Positions 37,490-45,242 of a stretch of DNA of 50,745 bases are shown one piece after another (position 1 is the first letter of the stretch; every line of letters starts with the position of its first letter). This DNA comes from Woeseiaceae bacterium (GTDB lineage Bacteria; Pseudomonadota; Gammaproteobacteria; Steroidobacterales; Woeseiaceae): contig JANQGQ010000034.1 in assembly GCA_028277185.1 (NCBI GenBank), positions 1 to 50,745 on the forward strand, read 5' to 3'. The notes beneath the pieces are model-generated. The model was not told the origin of the DNA. It searched no databases and worked only from the letters and a program-made list of their open reading frames with translations. Made by a program: the position numbers and the translations under genes.

Positions 37490-39919
37490 TTGCAGCAAAC
37501 GACTACCGATGCCGGGCACGGTGTGCTCGCGACGGCCGCCAGGCTCGACCGTGAGAAAGTTCTGGTCTTTAGGCAGAGCGTACTGGCGCGGGCCGTAACC
37601 GCCGCGGTCCTGACTTCGGTGGCGGGTACCGGGGTCGCGCAGGAGATCGAGGAAGTCATCGTCACGGCGACGAAGCGTGACGAGAGTATTCAGGACGTCC
37701 CGCTCGCAATTACCGCGATGACCGGCGATTTCGTCCGCGACGTGAATCTGGACGACGTCAAGGATCTCGTTTCGTTTACGCCGGGCGTGACGGGCAACAG
37801 CACCGATGCCTTCATCGACGGTATCAGCGTCCGCGGCGTAAGAACGCAGGACTTCGGTACGGGCGGCGATCCGTCGGCGGCTTTCTTCAAGAACGGTCTC
37901 TACGAGGGCAGGAACGGCGCTGTCGTCACGTCGCTGTACGATCTGGAGCGCGTCGAGGTGCTGCGCGGTCCGCAAGGATTCCTGTTCGGCCGCAACGCGA
38001 TTGGCGGCGCCTTCAGTGTGCACACCAAACGACCGAACCTGGATGGCAACGTCGACGGCTACGTCGATCTCGAGGCAGCGGAGAACGGCCGTTTCACGGC
38101 GGAGGGGGCGGGTACGCTCGGTGTCAGCGACGACTTCGCGCTGCGTTTGGCGCTCTACCACTCGCGCGACGACGGCTACGTAAGGAACGCGTTCGATCCG
38201 AACCGCGACCTGCTCGGACACGACAAGACGGCGGCGCGTCTGTCCGGGCTGTTCAGCCGCGACCGGCTCAGTGTCTTCGCGACCGCCGAGTACGAGGACG
38301 CCGACCGCGATGGCTCCGCGTACCGGGTCTCGACGGCCTCGCCGCGGCTGGCGGTCTGGGAGAGCATCCTCGGGCCGTCCGGCGTTCCCGACGATCCGCG
38401 CGCGACGAATTCGGACCTCTTCGGCGGGACCGACGACGACGCGGAGATCCTGACGCTCGGCGCCGAGGTCGCTTACGGCTTCGACAGCTTCGCGCTGACT
38501 TGGTCGACCGGCTACAAGGATCACGACTACGTTTACGTCGAGGACTACGACGCGACGCCGCGGAACGCCGGCACCTACGGCCAGGATCAGACCGGCGACT
38601 ACTTCCAGAGCGAAGTGCGCCTGACCTCGACGACCGACGGTCCCTTGTCCTGGTATGTCGGCGCTTCCCTTTACAACGAGAAGATCGACTACAAAGCGAC
38701 GAGCGTCATCGAAGAGGAAGTGATCTGCGCTTATTACGGCTACTACTATGGCGTCAGCAATTGCGTCGACTACTTCCAGTACTGGCAGGACTACTACGGT
38801 ACGACGCTCGACTTCGTCCCGTCGTCCGACGGGCAGATGCGCGAAGAGACGTTCATCAACGGCCGCTACAACGGCTGGGCGGCTTACGTGGACCTGAGCT
38901 ATCAGGTGAACGACATCCTCGACGTCTCGGTCGGTTTACGCTACGCCTGGGACGAGAAGGAGTTCACGACGCGCACGCCGCCGCCCGAGAGCCTGTTGCA
39001 GTCGTACTTCCTGCCGGGCTACATGACCACCGGACTAACCGATACCGCGGACTGGGACGACCTCGCGCCGCGCATTGTCGTGCGTCTGACGCCGGGCGAT
39101 TCGACAATGCTGTTCGCCAGCTACACCGAAGGCTACAAAGCCGGCGGCTTCGGGACCTTCGCGCTCGATCCCGGATTGTTTCAGTGGTTCGCGGACGGTC
39201 CGGACGAACCGGTCAGCCAGGAAGACGGCTTCCGGCCCGCGCAGTTCCGGCCCGAGGAGGTCAGGTCTTATGAAATCGGCTACAAGGGCACGCTCCTGGA
39301 CGGGCGCGCCCGGGTGGACCTGACCGGCTTCTTCTACGATTACACGGACCTGCAGGTGAACTTCTTCGACGGCGGCGCTCAGGTCGGCAACGCCGGCCAG
39401 GTCGACGGCGTCGGCATCGAGGGCAACGTTCAGATCGTCTTCAACGACAACTGGGATCTCGTACTGTCGGCAGGCTGGCTGGACACGGAGGCGACTGGGC
39501 TGCAGTTTCTCTGTGACGGCGCGCCCGATGCGGACGGTTTGCTGGACGGCGACCCGGAGGCCTGCGAAGGCGCGCCGCTGCACTGGGCGCCGGAGTTCAT
39601 GGGGTCAGGCGTTCTCACGGCCAACTATCCGCTCGGCCAGGGCGCCGTCATCGTCAATCTCGAGACCTTCTGGGAGGGCGAACGCGGCGGGGGATTCGAG
39701 CAGATCGTCGACTCGCGGCTGGATGCCTTCCAGGAGTGGGCGTTGCGGGTGGCCTACGATTCCGACAACAACTGGCGATTGACGGCGTATGTCGAGAACC
39801 TGACCGACGAACTCAACTACGCCGGCTCGCAGAACAACAACGACATCACGCCGGCCTGGTTCGTCGGCCCGAACCGACCCCGCACCTTCGGTGTGCGCTT
39901 CGGCTATTTCTTCGACTAG
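37490..39919 (+). CDS. TonB-dependent receptor
   Basis: The 809-residue outer-membrane receptor has a rather long N-terminal region (hydrophobic ARAVTAAVLTSVAGTGVAQE near residue 33-52 as signal), the TonB-box-like EEVIVTATKRDESIQDVPLA, plug motifs (DLVSFTPGVT, LERVEVLRGPQGFLFGRNAIGGAF) and a large barrel with EGYKAGGF and VENLTDELNYAGSQNNND near the end. This is the subfamily common in marine and freshwater oligotrophs. The start is a TTG with GGGGA upstream. Its last 29 bases overlap the start of a TPR-sulfotransferase gene, a pairing that suggests a shared substrate. The substrate itself is unknown. Confidence 0.93.
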   Translation: MQQTTTDAGHGVLATAARLDREKVLVFRQSVLARAVTAAVLTSVAGTGVAQEIEEVIVTATKRDESIQDVPLAITAMTGDFVRDVNLDDVKDLVSFTPGVTGNSTDAFIDGISVRGVRTQDFGTGGDPSAAFFKNGLYEGRNGAVVTSLYDLERVEVLRGPQGFLFGRNAIGGAFSVHTKRPNLDGNVDGYVDLEAAENGRFTAEGAGTLGVSDDFALRLALYHSRDDGYVRNAFDPNRDLLGHDKTAARLSGLFSRDRLSVFATAEYEDADRDGSAYRVSTASPRLAVWESILGPSGVPDDPRATNSDLFGGTDDDAEILTLGAEVAYGFDSFALTWSTGYKDHDYVYVEDYDATPRNAGTYGQDQTGDYFQSEVRLTSTTDGPLSWYVGASLYNEKIDYKATSVIEEEVICAYYGYYYGVSNCVDYFQYWQDYYGTTLDFVPSSDGQMREETFINGRYNGWAAYVDLSYQVNDILDVSVGLRYAWDEKEFTTRTPPPESLLQSYFLPGYMTTGLTDTADWDDLAPRIVVRLTPGDSTMLFASYTEGYKAGGFGTFALDPGLFQWFADGPDEPVSQEDGFRPAQFRPEEVRSYEIGYKGTLLDGRARVDLTGFFYDYTDLQVNFFDGGAQVGNAGQVDGVGIEGNVQIVFNDNWDLVLSAGWLDTEATGLQFLCDGAPDADGLLDGDPEACEGAPLHWAPEFMGSGVLTANYPLGQGAVIVNLETFWEGERGGGFEQIVDSRLDAFQEWALRVAYDSDNNWRLTAYVENLTDELNYAGSQNNNDITPAWFVGPNRPRTFGVRFGYFFD

Positions 39920-41492
39920 CAAGCCGCGACCGGCATCGCCCGGCGCGGTCCGGCGTGGCTTCGACGCGCTGGCGCGCGGCCGTCCGGACGAGGCCGTAGC
40001 GCACTGCCGGGCGGCGCTGGCCGCGAACCCGCAGAATGTCGCCGCGCATCATCTGGCGGCGGACATTGCGCTGGCGGGCAACGACCGGAGGATGGCGCAT
40101 CGGGCGCTCGCCCGAGTGGTGGAACTCAACCCCCGCCACGCCGTCGCGTGGGCCAAGCTGGCGAAGCTGCAGCTCGAATCCGGACACTTCACGGCGTCCG
40201 AAGGCAGCCTTGCGAACGCAATCAACACGCAGCAGGGTGGGGCCGTGGCGCAGAACCTGATCGGCACGGTCTTCCGCCTCGCCGGCAACGTCGGTGAGGC
40301 CCGACGCTGGTATCGACGCGCCACCGAGCAGTTTGCCGGTCACGCGGGCTTCGTCACGGACCTCGCCAACGCCGAGCTGTACCTCGGCAACCTCGATGCG
40401 GCTGAGCGCCTGTTCGAGCGTGCGCTCGGGATCGAACCGGCAAACGCGCAGCTGCACTGGCGGCTGTCCGGCGTACGTCGGGCGCGCGATCGGTCGCACA
40501 TCGGGACATTGCGCTCGCTCGAGAGCAGGGCGACGAGCGATATCGATGCCGCATACCTTGCCTACGCAATCGGTAAGGAGGCCGAGGACCTGGAAGACTG
40601 GCCGCTTGCGATCGAAGCTTTCCGCCGCGGTGCCGCGGCGCGGCGGCGGACCGTCGACTACGACGAGGCACGTGACGAAGCCGTGTTCGCCGCGGCTGCC
40701 GACGTGTTTACACCAGCCTGGCTCAGGCGGTCAGCGGGTTCCGATCGCGAAGGCGGACCGCTGTTCATCGTCGGGGAGCCGCGTACGGGCACGACGCTGC
40801 TCGACACGCTGTTGTCGCGGCATCCCTCGATCGCCACCGCCGGCGAACTGCAGCACTTGGGGTTTGCGCTGCGGCGTGCAGCGTCTTTCGACGAGCCGCG
40901 CACGCTGTCGGCGGATCTCATAGCGGCGGCCGGCGAGGTGTCCGCGGATGCCGTAGCAAGCGCTTACCGCCGCAGCACCTCGGCGCTCCGGGGCGATGCG
41001 GCGTGGCTGACCGACAAGCTGCCGTACAACTACGTGCTGCTGCCGCTGATTCTGGCCGCGTTCCCGGGTGCGAAGATACTGCATCTCGTGCGGGACCCGA
41101 TGGATGCCTGTTTCGCCGCTTTCAAGCAGCTATTTCGTGCCGCTTACTTCTATTCCTACGACCTGGAAGAGCAGGGGCGGCATTACCTCCGCTATCTGTC
41201 GCTGATGGCGACCTGGCGCGAGCGCTTTCCCGGTCGCTTCCTCGATGTTCGCTACGAGGACCTCGTCACCGATCCTCACGCGACGCTGGTCAATGTGTTC
41301 GAGTACCTTGATCTGGAGCTTGATAGTACGGTTCTCTCCGGCGCCGCTTCCGACGGGGCGGTCACGACCGCGAGTGCGGTGCAGATACGCGAGGCGCCGC
41401 ATTCAGCGTCGGTGGGCCGCTGGCTGCACTACGAAGCCGAGCTTTTACCGCTTCGGCGAATACTCGAGCCCGGCCGTGCAGAGCCCGCTTAG
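39891..41492 (+). CDS. TPR-repeat sulfotransferase-family protein
   Basis: The 533-residue protein has about four to five TPR-like helical repeats in residues 20-190 (RGRPDEAVAHCRAALAANP, NLDAAERLFERALGIEPAN) and a PAPS-dependent sulfotransferase fold from about 295. There it has the phosphosulfate-binding loop FIVGEPRTGTTLLDTLLSRH, ELQHLG, TDKLPYNYVLLPLI, and KILHLVRDPMDACFAAFKQ as the 3'-phosphate region. Cytoplasmic sulfation of a small molecule or glycan is the likely activity; the acceptor is unknown. Its GTG lies 29 bases inside the upstream receptor gene, so translation is likely coupled and the two products probably serve one pathway. Confidence 0.88.
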   Translation: MCASAISSTSKPRPASPGAVRRGFDALARGRPDEAVAHCRAALAANPQNVAAHHLAADIALAGNDRRMAHRALARVVELNPRHAVAWAKLAKLQLESGHFTASEGSLANAINTQQGGAVAQNLIGTVFRLAGNVGEARRWYRRATEQFAGHAGFVTDLANAELYLGNLDAAERLFERALGIEPANAQLHWRLSGVRRARDRSHIGTLRSLESRATSDIDAAYLAYAIGKEAEDLEDWPLAIEAFRRGAAARRRTVDYDEARDEAVFAAAADVFTPAWLRRSAGSDREGGPLFIVGEPRTGTTLLDTLLSRHPSIATAGELQHLGFALRRAASFDEPRTLSADLIAAAGEVSADAVASAYRRSTSALRGDAAWLTDKLPYNYVLLPLILAAFPGAKILHLVRDPMDACFAAFKQLFRAAYFYSYDLEEQGRHYLRYLSLMATWRERFPGRFLDVRYEDLVTDPHATLVNVFEYLDLELDSTVLSGAASDGAVTTASAVQIREAPHSASVGRWLHYEAELLPLRRILEPGRAEPA

Positions 41493-41540
41493 CCGGATCG
41501 GTGCGGGATCGCCCGTCGCATTCATCCGAGGAGTAGCATC

Positions 41541-41987
41541 GTGAAGCTTGCCTTTGCCTTACTCTTTCTTATTGCCGCAACCGCGCCTGCGGAGGATCCC
41601 GCCGGGCATCCCTTCGCCTGGCTTGCCGGCTGCTGGATTAGCGAAGACGGCAGCGCACAGGAGGCATGGGCCGTCGAGGACGGCGAATCGGTGATCGGTT
41701 TCGCTGTCGCGCTCGGGGAGGAAGGGGTCAGCTTTTACGAAATGATGACGATTCGCCGGTCCGACGACGGCACCTGGGTGTTCACGGCGTATCCGTCCGG
41801 CCAGGTCGTTACGTCGTTCAGATCCACGTCGTTGGGCGACGAGAGCGCGGTCTTTGAGAACCCAACACACGACTATCCCCAGGTCGTCCGCTACGAGCGG
41901 TTCGGCGAGCTTTTGGAAGCGACGATCGCGCTGAGCGACGGCAGCCGGCCTATGACGTTCCGCAAGCGGGTCTGCAAGGAGCCGTAG
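41541..41987 (+). CDS. DUF6265-like secreted protein
   Basis: The 148-residue product has a short signal peptide (FALLFLIAATAPAED) and the block HPFAWLAGCWISEDGS followed by EAWAVEDGESVIGFAV, then beta-strand repeats ending with TFRKRVC. This is the usual layout of DUF6265 proteins, small lipocalin-like beta-barrels of unknown role. A GTG start has GGAG 7 bases upstream. It is 48 bases after the sulfotransferase and may be the last gene of that operon. It is the last gene before the mosaic region on the right. Confidence 0.8.
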   Translation: MKLAFALLFLIAATAPAEDPAGHPFAWLAGCWISEDGSAQEAWAVEDGESVIGFAVALGEEGVSFYEMMTIRRSDDGTWVFTAYPSGQVVTSFRSTSLGDESAVFENPTHDYPQVVRYERFGELLEATIALSDGSRPMTFRKRVCKEP

Positions 41988-42175
41988 GTCTGCTGCCCAG
42001 ACCTCAAAAGCCCCGGGGTTCGGCGGCTATTGCGCTTTTTTAGATGCTAGGGCTACCTTCGTATTTTCGGTATAAGCCATTGTATTTTTAGGGAATTATC
42101 CCTCACAAAGTAGCAGGCTATGCGCAGGGCTCTCCATATCCCCTGTGAGAGACGGCAAGAAAACGTCGGTGGCGG

Positions 42176-42397
42176 CTAGTATCCTGCCGGAGGAGTGCCA
42201 ACACCGCGAGGACGCTCGGTTCCAGCAGCGCCGTTATTCGAACAGGTATCCTGCCCGTGCGCGATTTGCCATTGCGACTCCTCGGGAGGAGCCGAGGGTG
42301 TATTCGGTTCTGGCAGGAACGGTCGCAGCGTTTCGAGCATTTCATCGAGTGACTGTCGAGCCCTTTCTACCCGCAAGTCTTTCCGACTCTGTTTCAC
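42176..42397 (-). CDS. Small hypothetical protein downstream of SDH-type protease
   Basis: A 73-residue frame starts at a GTG with AGGGG 7 bases upstream and begins 18 bases after the protease stop. The first 35 residues (RKDLRVERARQSLDEMLETL) are charged and helical like a real protein; the rest is Pro/Gly-rich. No family was recognised. The gene order, spacing and ribosome-binding site favour a real gene in the protease operon, but a chance frame is not excluded. The bases 41988-42175 beyond it hold no gene or strong hairpin that could be identified. Confidence 0.45.
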   Translation of the reverse strand: MKQSRKDLRVERARQSLDEMLETLRPFLPEPNTPSAPPEESQWQIAHGQDTCSNNGAAGTERPRGVGTPPAGY

Positions 42398-42415
42398 GCT
42401 AAAACCCCTATAAAA

Positions 42416-43411
42416 TCAACGGAATAAAGACACACCTTTGGACTCAATTATGCCTTCGCAACGTGCATTGACTATCCAGTCTGACCTAACAAATAGATCC
42501 CACACGTCGTTCCACAAGGCTGAGCGTAAGTGTATTTCCTCCAAATTGAGGCCGCAGTCTACAGCCTCGTCAAAATTAATCATCCGTCCGTGCGATCGCT
42601 TCTGGGATTGAGCCAGAAAAATCTTGATCTTTTCCTTGATCGACTTCTCGTTTTCGTCCCGATGCATCCCAGACTTCAGTAATCGTATCGAAATATCGGC
42701 TGCGAGGCTCTGAGCCGACCGAAGCTGCTCCACGTAACGTGCATCGTACCGCGCCAGCTGTTGCAACAATGCTTCAAGTCTGCCTGTCTCTGCCGATGTC
42801 GCTTTCTTCATGAGGTCGTCATAGGACCGAACATACTCGTCTGCGGAGATGTACATCGGAAAGTCTCCGCCCCGCTTGTAGACAACCTGAGGGTCAACAG
42901 GGCCGAGTTCGCCTGTCCGACTCATGTAGATTTTCGATGCAGCAAAGCAGATCATCGTCGCAGCGGATTTCGCCATGTGAGGCACGATGACTTCGAAATC
43001 GCCTCCCGAATAGTTGCGGCATACGTTCGCAATTCGTTCTGCTGCAAGGGCTTGCCCGCCCGGCGAGTTAATCACCAAGACGATTCCCGAACCGTCATGT
43101 TCAGTCGCAAGCATGCTTTCTAGCATCTCAGCGTCATTGTCGTCGATCTGGGATTCTTGGTTCTGGAACGACTTAAAGAAGGTGAAAACGGCCTTGCCGA
43201 GACGTTTCTCCAAAGATGCAATTATGCTCTGCCGAACCTCAGGTGATTGATTGGTTTCAGCGCGAAGCTTCGCAAATGGACTACTACCGAACGGACGGAT
43301 CGCTTCTTCCGCAGACGGGCCATCCTCTGCAGCATCACTCGGCATTTTCGGCAGCACCTTCTTGGTCTTTTTGGCGCTCTTTTTGCGACTAGGTTTTGTG
43401 TTTCCGGCCAT
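42416..43411 (-). CDS. SDH-type ClpP-fold serine proteinase
   Basis: The 331-residue protein matches the serine-dehydrogenase-proteinase (SDH_sah) branch of the ClpP/crotonase fold: VLVINSPGGQALAAERI with NSPGG at 115-119 for the oxyanion site, the likely nucleophile Ser149 in VPHMAKSAATMI, and LGPVDPQ at 169-175. Residues 1-22 are a Lys/Ser-rich, probably disordered, cytoplasmic tail with no signal peptide or membrane segment. Its DNA is visibly AT-richer than the left part of the window, which hints at transfer. Such proteases often occur in accessory regions, sometimes next to phage or defence genes. The substrate is unknown. Confidence 0.85.
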   Translation of the reverse strand: MAGNTKPSRKKSAKKTKKVLPKMPSDAAEDGPSAEEAIRPFGSSPFAKLRAETNQSPEVRQSIIASLEKRLGKAVFTFFKSFQNQESQIDDNDAEMLESMLATEHDGSGIVLVINSPGGQALAAERIANVCRNYSGGDFEVIVPHMAKSAATMICFAASKIYMSRTGELGPVDPQVVYKRGGDFPMYISADEYVRSYDDLMKKATSAETGRLEALLQQLARYDARYVEQLRSAQSLAADISIRLLKSGMHRDENEKSIKEKIKIFLAQSQKRSHGRMINFDEAVDCGLNLEEIHLRSALWNDVWDLFVRSDWIVNARCEGIIESKGVSLFR

Positions 43412-43449
43412 ATATGGTCAGTGTACCCGAAACTGGATGATCGAAGCGA

Positions 43450-43770
43450 CTAGGATGTGATCTTTCTCCTGATCTCATTCAACATGAGTTGCTGGAGCAC
43501 CCACGGTGAGTTCTGGCGTACTACGTAATCGCGCCACTCCTCTATCTGCTGGCGAAACCTCGCAGAATTCGACGCCTCGAACACTAGCGCACTCGCGACG
43601 AGATCGGCCAGCCCAACATCTCCCAGCGCAATTGTGCGAAGCCGTTGCCAGAGATAGCGGGGGCGAGCTGCAACAGCGCATCGTCTATCGCATCACCACT
43701 GCGGGATGATCTCGTCCTGCGGCTTTCTGGAGGCCAGAGATTATGCGCAAGTGGGTGTACGCGTAGCAGA
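43450..43770 (-). pseudogene. Frameshifted remnant, C-terminus resembling a RarA/MgsA-type helical domain
   Basis: One minus-strand frame without any start codon runs from 43692 to a stop at 43450 and reads as a protein: RYLWQRLRTIALGDVGLADL, then VASALVFEASNSARFRQQIE, then NSPWVLQQLMLNEIRRK. Its opening recalls the conserved helix (ASEDIGLAD-like) of RarA/MgsA C-terminal domains. A plausible upstream continuation (GDAIDDALLQLA) lies in another frame, and the two would join if one base were restored in the CCCCC run near 43662-43666. The upstream bound at 43770 is approximate. It reads as a broken gene next to the terminator of tRNA-Cys. The family resemblance is weak. Confidence 0.5.
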
Positions 43771-43793
43771 AGTTCCGCTGTCCGGAATAAAGA

Positions 43794-43817
43794 AAAGCCC
43801 CCGAATTCGGGGGCTTT
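43794..43817 (-). terminator. Rho-independent terminator after tRNA-Cys
   Basis: On the minus strand AAAGCCCCCGAA and its perfect complement TTCGGGGGCTTT form a stem followed by TCTTT. It starts 7 bases after the tRNA-Cys CCA end, so it is the terminator of that single-gene unit. Confidence 0.9.
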
Positions 43818-43824
43818 CGCTCGT

Positions 43825-43898
43825 TGGAGGCTAGGGTCGGAATCGAACCGGCGTCCACGGCTTTGCAGGCCGCTGCATAACCACTCTGCCACCTAGCC
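43825..43898 (-). tRNA. tRNA-Cys (anticodon GCA)
   Basis: A complete 74-base cloverleaf on the minus strand: acceptor GGCTAGG with CCTAGCC, anticodon region GGCCTGCAAAGCC with GCA, T-arm GGTTCGATTCC, and encoded CCA. In E. coli tRNA-Cys follows tRNA-Gly behind pgsA on the same strand; here it is about 28 kb from tRNA-Gly and inverted. Confidence 0.97.
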
Positions 43899-43927
43899 GT
43901 ATTCTGTGGTGCGCAGGCAGACGCGGA

Positions 43928-43955
43928 AGTATACCGGCGGGAGGCCAGGAATCAA
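43928..43955 (-). promoter_or_regulatory. Sigma-70 promoter of tRNA-Cys
   Basis: On the minus strand TTGATT (43950-43955) and TATACT (43928-43933) are 16 bases apart, a good sigma-70 promoter. The tRNA starts 29 bases after the -10 box. Confidence 0.8.
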
Positions 43956-44016
43956 TTCGCGGGCACCCAGTCGGAACGATGCGGTAGCGGACGTGTGATA
44001 ACGTATCTGAACCGGT

Positions 44017-44103
44017 GCCCGGGTGGCGGAATTGGTAGACGCAGCGGACTTAAAATCCGCTTTCCGAAAGGAAGTACGAGTTCGAGTCTCGTCCTGGGCA
44101 CCA
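44017..44103 (+). tRNA. tRNA-Leu (anticodon TAA)
   Basis: An 87-base class II tRNA: acceptor GCCCGGG with CCTGGGC (one wobble), D-arm with TTGGTAGAC, anticodon arm GCGGACTTAAAATCCGC giving TAA, a variable arm (TTTCCGAAAGGAAG), T-loop TTCGAGT, and encoded CCA. It diverges from tRNA-Cys about 120 bases away. No clear promoter was picked out, though GTGTGATAACGT at 43993-44004 is AT-rich. Confidence 0.97.
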
Positions 44104-44176
44104 ATCGAAAACAGTAGCTTGCTTCTACTTGCGGGCCAGCACCGGGAAGCGTTGTCCGCGCGCTCTCGCAACCGCT

Positions 44177-44455
44177 TCACATCCGACAGTACCAGGTATC
44201 CCGAAAGCCGGGGATATCGCGCATGCCAGGGCGCCGTCTTGCCAGGCCGCCCCTGCGCTCGATGATCATGATGCCGCCGAGCTGGATGCATTGGCGCCTG
44301 TGGCGGAAGAACTCCGCATGTCGTTCGGCCTGTTGGTAGGCGCGTTCCTCCGCGCGAATCACGGCCTCCGGCGACATGGGAGAGCAACCGACGAGCAGGG
44401 CGACGGCGGCGGCGGGGCAGACATGTGCAATCCAGGTACCGGCTTGCGGCAACAT
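44177..44455 (-). CDS. Small putative lipoprotein
   Basis: The 92-residue product begins with a short Sec signal and a lipobox (VALLVGCSP, Cys near residue 23), followed by a charged helix (IRAEERAYQQAERHAEFF) and a basic C-terminus (ERRGGLARRRPGM). GAGG lies about 8 bases before the ATG at 44455; an in-frame ATG nine codons earlier is less likely. The family is unknown. It ends toward tRNA-Leu. The 277 bases between its start and the next gene hold no other convincing frame. Confidence 0.6.
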   Translation of the reverse strand: MLPQAGTWIAHVCPAAAVALLVGCSPMSPEAVIRAEERAYQQAERHAEFFRHRRQCIQLGGIMIIERRGGLARRRPGMRDIPGFRDTWYCRM

Positions 44456-44732
44456 GACCAAACCTCGTTTCCGAGGAAACACAACGCTGGTCTCGACGCT
44501 CGTTTTACTGGTCTGGACTTTTTAGTGGTCTGGATTGACGGACGAGACCGTACTTCCTGAATCTATGACGCCGCCGATAGACCAAAAGTTCAAACGATGC
44601 GCGTCAGCGCCGCGCGACGCGGTTCACAGCTAAAACCACGATTGCGTCGCAGATTTGCCTCGAAGTGCACCGCCCGGCTTCGTTTCCGGCGCATAAGCTG
44701 CGAGAAAGGCTATGCGCGTGTAAGGAGTCGGT

Positions 44733-44972
44733 ATGAGTTCATCGACAAAATCGAACGTGGACTACAGGCTTCTCAGCCGGCTGTCGAGTCTCGTTCTGTG
44801 CAGCGCCTGTTTCCGGCGCGGCAAGGTCACACCCGTGCCGCAGCTTCTCCAGATCCGCCGCCGCCCGAAGAACCTCTGCCCCGCATGTCGCTCGGAAGCC
44901 ATCCGGGACGGCAAGCTCGACCGTGTCGTCAAGCGCAGCCGCCCGGCAACCGTGGTACCGCTTAACGGCTGA
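44733..44972 (+). CDS. Small zinc-ribbon-like protein
   Basis: The 79-residue protein has two CxxC knuckles, CSAC at about 23-26 and CPAC at about 49-52, separated by basic and hydrophobic residues (FRRGKVTPVPQLLQIRRR). This is the spacing of a small zinc ribbon that may bind nucleic acid or a partner protein. It starts with AAGGAG 7 bases upstream, a strong ribosome-binding site for so small a gene. No family name can be given. It ends 7 bases before the left copy of the tdk-start duplication. Confidence 0.6.
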   Translation: MSSSTKSNVDYRLLSRLSSLVLCSACFRRGKVTPVPQLLQIRRRPKNLCPACRSEAIRDGKLDRVVKRSRPATVVPLNG

Positions 44973-44979
44973 AATCCGG

Positions 44980-45095
44980 CGGCGCTGTACCGCGCCGGCA
45001 ATCGTGCCACAATGCCGCGCTGTATCCCCGAGGCGTCCGCGGAACGGGCATCGCTAAGCTCTGCTTCTATCGCTCGTCGATACTGGCCAGGCTGC
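44980..45095. repeat. Left copy of the tdk-start duplication, decayed
   Basis: Bases 44980-45042 match 47947-48009, the sequence just before intact tdk, with one mismatch (CCCCG against CCTCG). After a 6-base length difference the match continues through the start of tdk itself: this copy reads ATC GCT AAG CTC TGC TTC TAT where tdk has ATG GCC AAG CTC TAC TTC TAC. The start codon is lost and the similarity fades near 45095. It is therefore a decayed 5' end of tdk. With the right copy it bounds a segment of about 2.9 kb. The rest of the spacer to 45242 shows nothing recognisable. Confidence 0.9.
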
Positions 45096-45242
45096 GGCAA
45101 GACACGGTCATTGAACCGACTTAGCACAACTAGGGGTTCATAGCGACGTTCGCTGCGTGGCTGAAAGAGTTGCTTGGGTCGTGGTGCTTTTCAAGCGCTG
45201 GCTAGAGACTGCGGAACCGAGTGGTGGCACGGTTTGGGCTGT

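Noticed and set aside
42001..42050. Terminator after the DUF6265-like gene
   Set aside because: A CCCCGGGG palindrome and a T run are present, but the arms do not pair into a stem longer than about 4 bases next to the T run.
43584..43892. 102-codon minus frame starting inside tRNA-Cys
   Set aside because: Its first part is tRNA and terminator sequence read as protein; only its last portion may belong to the frameshifted remnant.
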